Shown one piece after another: positions 16,027-23,201 of a DNA stretch of 34,495 nucleotides. The position numbers and the translations under genes are program-made. Under the pieces are notes generated by a model. That model had not been told where the DNA came from. It ran no database searches and worked only from the letters and a program-made list of their open reading frames with translations. Within the stretch, counting starts at the first letter, position 1, and each line of letters starts with the position of its first letter. This DNA is from CAZIGK01 sp964538615 (GTDB lineage: Bacteria; Pseudomonadota; Alphaproteobacteria; Rickettsiales; RI-342): contig CAZIGK010000019.1 in NCBI GenBank assembly GCA_964538615.1, positions 1 to 34,495 on the forward strand. Reading direction: 5' to 3'.

Positions 16027-18780
16027 ATGCGTAAACTTCTGGCAATTCTGGTCATCCTTGGGCTGTTGATTGGCGGTGGGTTGTGGCTTGCACCCTCTTT
16101 CCTGCCGATGGCAAAACAGGCAGAGGAATGGAAACTGGCACTACAGGCACAGGGGTTGCGGCTGGAATATGATGGCAGCCCGAAAGCCAGCCTGACCGAT
16201 GGCGGTAGCATCAGCCTGCAAAACGTTCGTATTTACGCCGCGAATGCAGTGGCGGGGAATCCACCTTTGGTTAAGGCACCCACGGTTAAAGCGATGCTGG
16301 ATGCCGCAACCCTTTTTTCGGAAAAACCCACCATTGCCGCACTGGAAATGCAAGACCCTGTCTTTCAGTTGGATGCAATGCCGCTGGTAACAGGGCAGCC
16401 AGCTCAGGCCGCATGGATGCCACTGTTGGCTTTGCCGCTTAAAATAGCCAATGGAACCGTGGAGTGGCAGCAAGCCAGTACAACTCCCGCACGTTGGGAA
16501 GCACTGAATGGATGGGTGGCCTTGCGGAACAATGCGCTGGAAGGGGATATCATTTACCGATTTCAGCAATCAGACTGGAGCCTGAAGGGAAGCTGGCGGG
16601 GAGCGCGCGCAGAAGCGGGAACTGCTGCTCCGCTGGATGTCTCTCTCTCTGATGGGCATAGCACGTTACAGGTGCATGGTACCTTAGCCCATGCCGAGCA
16701 AGGCTGGCAGGCGGAGGGTAATCTGTTGTTGGAAACGAAACAGCCATGGCAAAGCCTGCGCCTGTTTTATCCCAGCCTGACAGAGGAAATAGCTGCAACG
16801 CTTCAGCCATTCCCTCTCAAGCTGGAAGGGGCGTTTCAGTGGCATCCGGCGGAAGGCTTGCGCCTGAGCAATAGCGAGTTGCAGACAGAAACGGCGCGCA
16901 TGGTCGTCTCCGGTCAGTGGCAAACCGCAGCAGAGGTGCCGTCTCTGCACGTGACACTGGAGGCTGAGACATGGGATATGGATGCGGTCTGGACAAACCT
17001 GAAGCCGCTGATTGAATGGTTGCGTCAGGAGCATACGCGCTCTCTTGCGGCATTACGCTTGCCGGGATGGGATAGTGGGCGTCAGCAAGTGCCGTTTCTG
17101 CCGGAAGCCATGCAGGTGAACATTTCCAGCCGCATGAAAACCATGCAGTGGATGGGACAAAACTGGCAGGACGCGGCCTGGGTTTTGCAGCATGTGAACG
17201 GTGTGTGGGTTGTGCAGCAAGCCAGCGCCGCTATGCCGGGGGCAGAACGGCTGGTGACGAACGGTCGCCTGACAGAATCCGGTCAGGGGTGGCGTTACCG
17301 GGGGCGGGTAGAGGGCAAGGGGACATCTTTACGCTCGGTTTTGACGGCTTTGCAGATTGCCTTGCCGCCCTTGCCAGAGGATCGGCTGCAAACGTTTGAC
17401 GGAGCAATGACGCTGGATATGGATAGCTCGCTGATTCAATTAACGGAAATGGATCTGCAGCTAGATGAAACCCGCCTGCTTGGAGCCGTGGTGTATCACC
17501 CCCCCGGAGGGACGGATAATGCGGCCACCACGCCTTTGTTGCGTGCCAGCCTGCGCCTTGATCAACTGGATGTGGATCGCTACGCGCTGCCGACCTCTCT
17601 GCTGGAAGCGGAAAAACAACGGGCGCTGGATCGGGAAAGCCTGACCCGGCAAACCCCCGAATGGCTGGCTCACTTCCCGCTACGGCTGACGATGGCCATG
17701 GCGGTGGATCGGCTGCAATGGCGAGCGATCGAATGGGGTAACCTGCAAGCGCGTGCGGAAGCAGAGCCGGGACTGTTGCATATCCAATCCGCTGAGGGGT
17801 TGCTGGAGGGTAAACCGTTTCAACTACAGGCACGGTTGCAGGCGAAACCACGACGCCCCCATTTGAACCTGACCTTACAGGCGGAAGCATTAGCCGCGAG
17901 TGATATGGCGGCGTTTTTGCATGGACAGACCATTTCTCTGCCTGCGGTTGACTGGCGTGCTGGTGCCGTAGCAGATGCCGCCTGGAGTAATAACCCTTTC
18001 GATGTCACCCTCTGGCAACTGGTGGATGGGCAGGTGCAGATCTCGGTGGTGGCCGTGGCTCTGGCGCAGGAGGTTGTACAGAATCTTCAATGCGATACGA
18101 AAGGCCAGCAAGGGCAGTGGGATTTTCAATCCTGTGGTTGGGTCTGGCAGGAAGGGCAATGGGGCTGGACCGGGCAATTGCAAACCGGAGAATTACCCCA
18201 GATCAAAGGTCAAATGACGGTGAGTGGGTTGAAAATTGAAGGTGCATTGGCAGATGTGATGGATGTGCAAAACCTGCGTGGAAAACTGGCGTGGAATGCC
18301 GTGTTGGAAACCAATGGCACGTCCGTTTTACAATGGCTGCAACACCTGCAACTGAATAGCAATTTCCGTCTCACCCCGTTGGTGATTGAAGGGGTGGAAA
18401 TTGGTCCGTTGGCACAAAAAATCCCCTACGTGCGCACCACGGCAGATGTGGCAAACCTTTCCCGCGTGGCATTGACGGGGGGGCGAACGGAAATAGAGGC
18501 GTTACAAGGTATTGCCTATGTTAAAGATGGTGTATTGCAAGTGCCGCAGTCTGAGATGCAAACTCTGGCAACACGGGGAACGTTGCAATGTGCGGTGGAT
18601 ATTCCCCGACTGGTCATGCAGACGGCGCTTAGTTTCCGCCCACGTTCTATGGTGGCGGATAGCATGCCCCCCCTGACCATGCGTTGGCAAGGCGCCGTGG
18701 AAACACCCGAACGCCAGTTGGATGTACGCGAACTGGAAAACTATGTGGCAAATAAAACGGTGGAACGCTCGTTCCGATAA
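16027..18780 (+). CDS. AsmA-like envelope protein
   Basis: A 917-residue protein with an N-terminal membrane anchor (LLAILVILGLLIGGGLWLAP, residues 4-23) and a very long periplasmic region of repeating beta strands, ending in an AsmA-type C-terminal module with the typical late pattern (LQVPQSEMQTLATRGTLQC). AsmA/TamB-like proteins form hydrophobic grooves bridging the membranes and are implicated in phospholipid transport to the outer membrane. That would be thematically related to the MlaEF pair earlier in the window. No Shine-Dalgarno sequence is obvious before the ATG. The flanking EAL gene is divergent; an ArsR gene follows by about 190 bp. Confidence 0.8.
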   Translation: MRKLLAILVILGLLIGGGLWLAPSFLPMAKQAEEWKLALQAQGLRLEYDGSPKASLTDGGSISLQNVRIYAANAVAGNPPLVKAPTVKAMLDAATLFSEKPTIAALEMQDPVFQLDAMPLVTGQPAQAAWMPLLALPLKIANGTVEWQQASTTPARWEALNGWVALRNNALEGDIIYRFQQSDWSLKGSWRGARAEAGTAAPLDVSLSDGHSTLQVHGTLAHAEQGWQAEGNLLLETKQPWQSLRLFYPSLTEEIAATLQPFPLKLEGAFQWHPAEGLRLSNSELQTETARMVVSGQWQTAAEVPSLHVTLEAETWDMDAVWTNLKPLIEWLRQEHTRSLAALRLPGWDSGRQQVPFLPEAMQVNISSRMKTMQWMGQNWQDAAWVLQHVNGVWVVQQASAAMPGAERLVTNGRLTESGQGWRYRGRVEGKGTSLRSVLTALQIALPPLPEDRLQTFDGAMTLDMDSSLIQLTEMDLQLDETRLLGAVVYHPPGGTDNAATTPLLRASLRLDQLDVDRYALPTSLLEAEKQRALDRESLTRQTPEWLAHFPLRLTMAMAVDRLQWRAIEWGNLQARAEAEPGLLHIQSAEGLLEGKPFQLQARLQAKPRRPHLNLTLQAEALAASDMAAFLHGQTISLPAVDWRAGAVADAAWSNNPFDVTLWQLVDGQVQISVVAVALAQEVVQNLQCDTKGQQGQWDFQSCGWVWQEGQWGWTGQLQTGELPQIKGQMTVSGLKIEGALADVMDVQNLRGKLAWNAVLETNGTSVLQWLQHLQLNSNFRLTPLVIEGVEIGPLAQKIPYVRTTADVANLSRVALTGGRTEIEALQGIAYVKDGVLQVPQSEMQTLATRGTLQCAVDIPRLVMQTALSFRPRSMVADSMPPLTMRWQGAVETPERQLDVRELENYVANKTVERSFR

Positions 18781-18973
18781 TGGCGCCTCTCGTTCTCCAT
18801 CTTGTGACGACACACTCTAAGGCTCATGCCTTTGTATACATGGTATAGAGGTTCTATTGCGTCGCATAAACTATATCTGGTCACTCAACCATCGTTCGCA
18901 AAGCCCTACAAAAAATGAACAACCATGGATTTAGTGGCTTGCCATTCTGCACCTGTTTCAGTATATTACACTT

Positions 18974-19303
18974 ATGAGGCAGGAAGGTATCACATCTATT
19001 ACAGAAGCATTGGAAGCGGCGGCTTTTTTGAAAGCGGTGGCCAACCACAACCGTTTGCTTATGCTGACCCTGCTGGTAGAGCGGGAATATACGGTGGGCG
19101 AAATGGCAGAAACCCTTAGCCTCAGCCAGCCAAGCGTTTCCCAACATCTGGCCAAAATGCGGCTGGAAGATATTGTGGCGGCGCGTAAACAAGGCACGCA
19201 GGTGTATTACAGCATTCAGCACCCCTATGTAAAAGAGCTGCTCTCGGCACTGCAACATCGCCAGCAAAAGCTGGATCATCATTTTCATGCTCATGTAGGG
19301 TAA
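18974..19303 (+). CDS. ArsR-family transcriptional regulator
   Basis: A 109-residue winged-helix repressor. Helices AAAFLKAVANHNRLLMLTLL, then the helix-turn-helix YTVGEMAETLSLSQPSVSQH and the wing LEDIVAARKQGTQVYYSI. No cysteine pair or His/Asp metal site is evident, unlike ArsR/SmtB metal sensors, so the signal is unknown. The ATG at 18974 lacks an upstream Shine-Dalgarno, while AGGAAGG occurs just inside the frame. Possible targets are itself or the neighbouring orphan block. The 193 bp before it contain no other gene that I can see. Confidence 0.9.
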   Translation: MRQEGITSITEALEAAAFLKAVANHNRLLMLTLLVEREYTVGEMAETLSLSQPSVSQHLAKMRLEDIVAARKQGTQVYYSIQHPYVKELLSALQHRQQKLDHHFHAHVG

Positions 19304-19380
19304 GTGTGCGCCGCCAGATTGCATAGGCAAGGGGGCATGGGCAAGGCGGGTGAAGCACGACAGGCGTGATTTTACCATTT

Positions 19381-19398
19381 TGTCATAAAAACTTCATT
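19381..19398 (+). promoter_or_regulatory. Pho-box-like element before the 19527 gene
   Basis: TGTCATA (19381-19387) and CTTCATT (19392-19398), spaced by AAAA, again with an 11-bp period; the second heptamer is weaker. The -10-like TAATGT (19423-19428) is identical to that of the 29988 promoter, but lies 25 nt instead of 10 nt from the box because of an intervening CT tract. Confidence 0.55.
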
Positions 19399-19401
19399 TG
19401 C

Positions 19402-19423
19402 CTCTCTCTCTCTCTCTCTCTCT
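19402..19423. repeat. (CT)11 dinucleotide tract inside a promoter
   Basis: Eleven uninterrupted CT units between the Pho-box-like element and the -10-like TAATGT. Such tracts are prone to slipped-strand length change; here each unit would move the -10 by 2 bp. Confidence 0.85.
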
Positions 19424-19507
19424 AATGTGGGTAGCGTCTTCTTATTCTATCTATCGTTGGTTGTAGCAACGAAGGTAGAATTACGAAGGCGCTGGGGGAG
19501 CGGTTCG

Positions 19508-19561
19508 ATGTTCGGGCGGTTTTCGTTTGTCGGTGTCTTCTCATCTGCTTGCTGCGCCTAA
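19508..19561 (+). other. Short leader reading frame with strong ribosome site
   Basis: GGGGAG (19495-19500) lies 7 nt before ATG 19508, the best ribosome site in this leader. The frame encodes MFGRFSFVGVFSSACCA and stops at 19559-19561, inside and out of frame with the main gene. It could be a leader peptide, or the original start of the gene separated by a frameshift. Confidence 0.4.
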
Positions 19562-19955
19562 TGGTGGCGTGGCTGTCTCTGACCTTAGAAAGGTTGGTGC
19601 GACAATGGAACTGGAGAAAATGCTGGAGGCGATGGCACTGCACTTTGGTGTTGAGGCTCTGGGTAATCTCGGCCCGGAACAGGCGGATGCTTTTCATCTG
19701 GCGTTCTATGGTGCACCCGGTACGCAGGAGTCGTTAACCACTGCGCTGACCGTGGCTCGTCTGGGGCTTGAAGGGATGGTCATCTACAAGTCCGTGAAGA
19801 GCCTGAAGGGTCTGCTTGAGGGCAAGCAACTGGACGCGAAGATGGTCTTCAATCTGGTCATGATGGGGCTGAGCATCGCGAAAGTGTTTGAGGTCGCCAT
19901 CAAAATTAGCGAAACCGAAGAGGAAGTGCGCGAGTACCTCCGTAATCGGGATTAG
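19527..19955 (+). CDS. Unrecognised small protein downstream of a Pho-box-like element
   Basis: Up to 142 residues, not recognised. From residue 27 it reads MELEKMLEAMALHFGVEAL, then a helical stretch with a semi-hydrophobic segment (MVFNLVMMGLSIAKVFEVAI) and a charged end (SETEEEVREYLRNRD). There is no signal peptide. The start is unsure: TTG 19527 has GGGCGG about 7 nt upstream, GTG 19533 and ATG 19605 are in frame, and an out-of-frame ATG at 19508 has the best ribosome site. It is followed after 142 bp of inverted repeats by a larger orphan. Role unknown; the promoter suggests phosphate control. Confidence 0.65.
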   Translation: MSVSSHLLAAPNGGVAVSDLRKVGATMELEKMLEAMALHFGVEALGNLGPEQADAFHLAFYGAPGTQESLTTALTVARLGLEGMVIYKSVKSLKGLLEGKQLDAKMVFNLVMMGLSIAKVFEVAIKISETEEEVREYLRNRD

Positions 19956-19984
19956 CTGGCTGTCCATAGTCCAGTTCGCACACG

Positions 19985-20048
19985 CAACATTGTTATACAA
20001 AGATGTATAACAATGTTGGCAAAGCAGCCTTCAGTCCGGCTACTTTGC
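19985..20048. repeat. Two consecutive inverted repeats ahead of the 20098 gene
   Basis: First, CAACATTGTTATACA (19985-19999) and TGTATAACAATGTTG (20004-20018) form a perfect 15-bp stem with the 4-nt loop AAGA. Immediately after, GCAAAGCAGCC (20019-20029) and GGCTACTTTGC (20038-20048) form an 11-bp stem with one mismatch. No T tract follows the first; the sequence after the second is only mildly T-rich. It may be a terminator or attenuator for the 19527 transcript and/or an operator array. Confidence 0.7.
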
Positions 20049-20081
20049 TAACATTGTTTTCAATCCACACACAAATAGAAT
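19986..20081 (+). promoter_or_regulatory. Candidate promoter with three AACA-N-TGTT palindromes
   Basis: The symmetrical 9-mer AACA(T/A)TGTT occurs at 19986-19994, 20009-20017 and 20050-20058. The third overlaps TTGTTT (20054-20059), which lies 16 nt before TAGAAT (20076-20081), a plausible -35/-10 pair for the 20098 gene. A repressor binding all three would block this promoter. This is inference from sequence symmetry only. Confidence 0.45.
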
Positions 20082-20097
20082 ACAAGGTATTTCTTCG

Positions 20098-21090
20098 ATG
20101 CAAAACCAGTCCTCTGTTTCCGCCCCAGTTAAAAAAATACGCTATGGGTTGATTGATGAAGAGGTGTTTCCCGCACTGCGTCAATTTGAAAAAGAAAGTG
20201 CGCAAAGATATGCGTTTCCAGCACCACTACAGATTATGGTGGTAGAATCTGCTGAGGCAGCGCCGAGAAACGGGTTTGCGGCCAAGCATACCACGGTATA
20301 TATCACGCGCGACGAATTGAAGCGTAATGGAGATTTTCCGACTGTGGCCGCAGACGGAGATGTGATTGCAGCCGCGCCAGAAAAGTTATCAGAAAAGACA
20401 ACAGCGCTGCTGCATGAACGCCTGCGAGAGCATGGTCGTGAAAATGCTCAGGGTATTGGCGGGTGGTTTCGCTCGATTTTTGTACCTCAGGATGGTTGGA
20501 ATGCCATTGGCAGCAACGGCGCCTGGAGTACGCTGGTGGCCTATGTCGCGGGTAAGCTTTCCGGTCAGGAAGGGGCAGCGCGTGGTACAGTGTCTGCTGT
20601 TGCTTTTTTTATGGCACTACCGTTATTCCGCTTTCTGGGCGGACGCATAAATAACGATTGGCATGATAAGCAATTAACGGAAAGTACGGAGCAAAAAGAA
20701 CTGCGTGCTGCCGCTGCTGCGGAAGTGCTGAGTGAACAAAAGGCCAGTGGTCAGGCAGATAAAAACCCAACATTACGTCTGCTGGACGGAGAGAAAACCC
20801 CAGATGAGCGGATAAAAAGCTTGCAGGCGCTAGCGGGAGATAAGGGTAAAATGTTGCTTGATCAGGACATCGAAAAGCGCAAGCAATATATTGAGGCATC
20901 TAACGTTGTCGAGCAGGTTTCTGGGCAATTGCGGCAGCGCTTTCCAGATGTATCTCTGCGCCCGCAAGCACTACAAGAAACCATACAGACTGGAAAAATT
21001 GCTGAAGAACATAAGCCGTTGGTGGAAAATTATTTGATGGCAGTGAACCACTTAGAGCAGGTACGTGGTGATTTGCAACGGATGAAGTAG
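20098..21090 (+). CDS. Unrecognised membrane-associated protein, paralogue of the next gene
   Basis: A 330-residue protein of unknown function. The N-terminal soluble part (1-120) contains NGFAAKHTTVYITRDEL, GDFPTVAADGDV and PEKLSEKTTALLHERLREH. The order recalls M48-type zinc peptidases (NAFA strand, then a helix with HExxH), but the helix has His106-Glu107 and His112, not HExxH, so a degenerate or unrelated fold is likely. A hydrophobic hairpin (about 140-180) and a charged helical C-terminus rich in Gln/Glu/Lys follow. Residues 73-101 align with residues 88-114 of the next protein (ELxxxGD[FY]P, PxxLSxxT). Ribosome site AAGG about 10 nt before ATG. Confidence 0.78.
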   Translation: MQNQSSVSAPVKKIRYGLIDEEVFPALRQFEKESAQRYAFPAPLQIMVVESAEAAPRNGFAAKHTTVYITRDELKRNGDFPTVAADGDVIAAAPEKLSEKTTALLHERLREHGRENAQGIGGWFRSIFVPQDGWNAIGSNGAWSTLVAYVAGKLSGQEGAARGTVSAVAFFMALPLFRFLGGRINNDWHDKQLTESTEQKELRAAAAAEVLSEQKASGQADKNPTLRLLDGEKTPDERIKSLQALAGDKGKMLLDQDIEKRKQYIEASNVVEQVSGQLRQRFPDVSLRPQALQETIQTGKIAEEHKPLVENYLMAVNHLEQVRGDLQRMK

Positions 21091-21198
21091 TGTACTTATC
21101 TAGTCAAAAATGTCCTGCATGCCTCTCGCGCTTTATATTTTCCATTTCGGGGCGATGTGATGCAAGACGGTAAGATGCCCATTACATGAGGGGAAAAC

Positions 21199-22227
21199 AT
21201 GTCGTCACGGCGTTTTTTTATTCATCAAGGACACACGGCAGAAAAGCCGTTGCATATGCCGGGTCATGTTGCGCAGCCCACAGCCGATCAGCTTCAGCCG
21301 CTGCTGGATTATATTGACGCGGAATGTGATCGCCTAGGTATTGAAAAGCATCAAAAAGAAGTACAATTTCACACGGGTCAACCGCAGCAACCATGGTGGC
21401 GATGGGTACCCTTTGTGTGGTCACTGCCCGACCCGGATATTCGGCTTTCTATCACAGAATTGCAGGCGCATGGTGATTACCCTTATGTGGATGCCGAGGG
21501 TGAGGTGAAACCCGTGCCAAAGGTTCTTTCGCCTGAAACAAAAGCCTATATTACCAAAGAATTGGTTTCACGTCATACGATAACGCTGGAAAATCAGGGT
21601 GCATCGGTGGGTATTATAGCTGCTGGTCTGGGAACCGGGGTTGTACTGCAACGGGTGATTGCACCGGAGGGGGCGGGTGTTTTGCGTCAAATGGCGGGAG
21701 GTATTGCATTGGTTCTGGGGAGTGTGGCAGGTATGTTGCTTGCTGTCCGGCATAGTATTACTCAAACGAATCGAGATATCATCCATGAAGTTCCGGACAA
21801 AACATTGCTGGCACAAGGTATGGTGGAGCGGTCACAGCAGGTCATGGCCGGGCGCAGCGCCGAACCGGGTGTTTGGGAGAGGGTGACGCAAGGAGTTGCT
21901 CCCGCCGAAGAGATGCGGCTGGCCTTTTTTCAAAAAGAAGCGGGAGAGCAGGGAAAACAGTCGTATGAACAACGGTTTTCTCAGACACGTGAATTTTCAG
22001 CGGAGCATGACCGCCTACGGCAAAGCTTACGTGAAGTACAGGAATTATGTGCCAAAGAGCAGGTCACGTTAGCTCTGGATAAGGCATCCGTTCAGCAATG
22101 GCTGGAAAAGCCGTCCGATGCGGGCAAGGTTAGTCCTGTTTTACAACAAAAACTGGGAGAATATCTAACGCAACTCACAACGTACGAAGAAACACGCGCA
22201 GCCATGTTGCAACAGCGAGAGGTATAG
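21199..22227 (+). CDS. Unrecognised membrane-associated protein, paralogue of the previous gene
   Basis: A 342-residue protein of unknown function with the same layout as its upstream neighbour: soluble N-terminus with ELQAHGDYPYVDAEGEV and PKVLSPETKAYITKEL, two hydrophobic helices (about 135-152 and 163-183, Gly/Ala/Val-rich), then a charged helical tail with coiled-coil character (EHDRLRQSLREVQELCAKEQ). The HE pair of the paralogue is replaced by KE, so any peptidase activity is even less likely here. GAGGGG lies 6 nt before the ATG. The stop is only 8 bp from the end of the convergent acetyltransferase gene. Confidence 0.78.
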   Translation: MSSRRFFIHQGHTAEKPLHMPGHVAQPTADQLQPLLDYIDAECDRLGIEKHQKEVQFHTGQPQQPWWRWVPFVWSLPDPDIRLSITELQAHGDYPYVDAEGEVKPVPKVLSPETKAYITKELVSRHTITLENQGASVGIIAAGLGTGVVLQRVIAPEGAGVLRQMAGGIALVLGSVAGMLLAVRHSITQTNRDIIHEVPDKTLLAQGMVERSQQVMAGRSAEPGVWERVTQGVAPAEEMRLAFFQKEAGEQGKQSYEQRFSQTREFSAEHDRLRQSLREVQELCAKEQVTLALDKASVQQWLEKPSDAGKVSPVLQQKLGEYLTQLTTYEETRAAMLQQREV

Positions 22228-22235
22228 AGGCAGGC

Positions 22236-23063
22236 TTATGGTGTAACCATGCAACTGCTGTGCAGTACCTCCGCTTGTTCCACCCCTCCTTCTGCCGCAT
22301 AAAACGCCCTCGCGGATGTATTGCTGGCCAGTACGTGCCACTGTAACCATGCGGCGCCTTGTTTTTGTGCGTGTTGCCGCAGTGCTTGTACGAGCGCTTT
22401 ACCTACCCCCTGCCGTTGAAAATCCGGCCAGATAAACATGTCCAGCAGATGAAAACCCGTTGTGCAGGTGAGGGCATCGAAGCCGGGATAAGCGAGGAGA
22501 AAACCTAGCACTGCGCAGTGTTCATCTGTGCTCAGGGCTGGGTCGGACTGCTGAAGTTCCGGTATGTCACTCCGGTCTCGCCTGCTGGCTCGCCCATGAG
22601 TGGCGCTCAAGGCTGGGTCGGACTGCTGAAGTTCTGGTATGTCACTCCGGTCTCGCCTGCTGGCTCGCCCATGAGTGGCGCTCAGGGCTGGTTCGGACTG
22701 CTGTCCTTGGTTATGCATATTGCTTCCGGCTCGGGCCTCCTTGCCCTCGCCATGAAGCGTGCTCAGGGCTGGGTCGGACTGCTGTCCTTGGTTATGCATA
22801 TTGCTTCCGGCTCGGGCCTCCTTGCCCTCGCCATGAAGCGTGCTCAAGGCTGGGTCGGACTGCTGTCCTCCCTGTTCATGCAGGCAGGCTACCCAGCCCA
22901 GTAAATCTCCGTTTGCCAACCATTTGGCCAGCGTTGTTGCATCCGCGGTGCAGTGGCTTCCCTCTTCCAGTGCCAGTGCTTCCAGCATCAGGGCAATATC
23001 TTCGGCATCCTCCGCTCTGGCGGGTTGGAGGTGAAAGGAAAAAGGCGTGTCTGTTGATGACAT
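22236..23063 (-). CDS. GNAT acetyltransferase with an in-frame tandem-repeat insertion
   Basis: About 275 residues. The GNAT fold is split: the N-terminal strand and helices (FHLQPARAEDAEDIALMLEA, then GDLLGWVACLHEQ) are followed by about 110 residues of repeats, then the conserved part (VLGFLLAYPGF, DMFIWPDFQRQGVGKALVQA with the acetyl-CoA loop RQGVGKAL, and WHVLASNTSARAFYAAEGG). The insertion sits where normal family members have a short loop between beta strands, so activity could survive. I chose the ATG at 23063 (MSSTDTPF); the frame is open further upstream to 23171. Substrate unknown. Confidence 0.83.
   Translation of the reverse strand: MSSTDTPFSFHLQPARAEDAEDIALMLEALALEEGSHCTADATTLAKWLANGDLLGWVACLHEQGGQQSDPALSTLHGEGKEARAGSNMHNQGQQSDPALSTLHGEGKEARAGSNMHNQGQQSEPALSATHGRASRRDRSDIPELQQSDPALSATHGRASRRDRSDIPELQQSDPALSTDEHCAVLGFLLAYPGFDALTCTTGFHLLDMFIWPDFQRQGVGKALVQALRQHAQKQGAAWLQWHVLASNTSARAFYAAEGGVEQAEVLHSSCMVTP
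22530..22868. repeat. Two kinds of in-frame tandem repeat sharing one core
   Basis: Units of 75 bp (22530-22604, 22605-22679) and of 81 bp (22680-22760, 22761-22841), plus a fifth partial unit (22842-22868). All five begin with the same 24-bp core containing GGACTGCTG, read on the minus strand as QQSDPALS. The 75-bp units encode LSATHGRASRRDRSDIPEL and the 81-bp units LSTLHGEGKEARAGSNMHNQ. All lengths are multiples of three, so the acetyltransferase frame is kept. Copies differ by only one to a few bases, indicating recent duplication. Confidence 0.93.
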
Positions 23064-23201
23064 GGCTGCGTTGCTTCCTGCTTGACTTGTGTCGGGGTGA
23101 AAGCCATGCTGAGGCTCTCTTCCCATGGCGTGCGCTATGGAAAAGCCGCGCTTTCCGCAATGCCTGTCCATTCAGCCCCAAATTATCAGATTTCACCTGT
23201 C

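Noticed and set aside
21091..21198. Further Pho-box-like element before the 21199 gene (GTCAAAAATGTCC)
   Set aside because: The repeat period is 9 bp rather than 11 and there is no fitting -10 at the expected distance.
22530..22868. CRISPR array
   Set aside because: Units are adjacent near-identical 75- and 81-bp tandem copies inside a coding frame, with no unique spacers and no cas genes.
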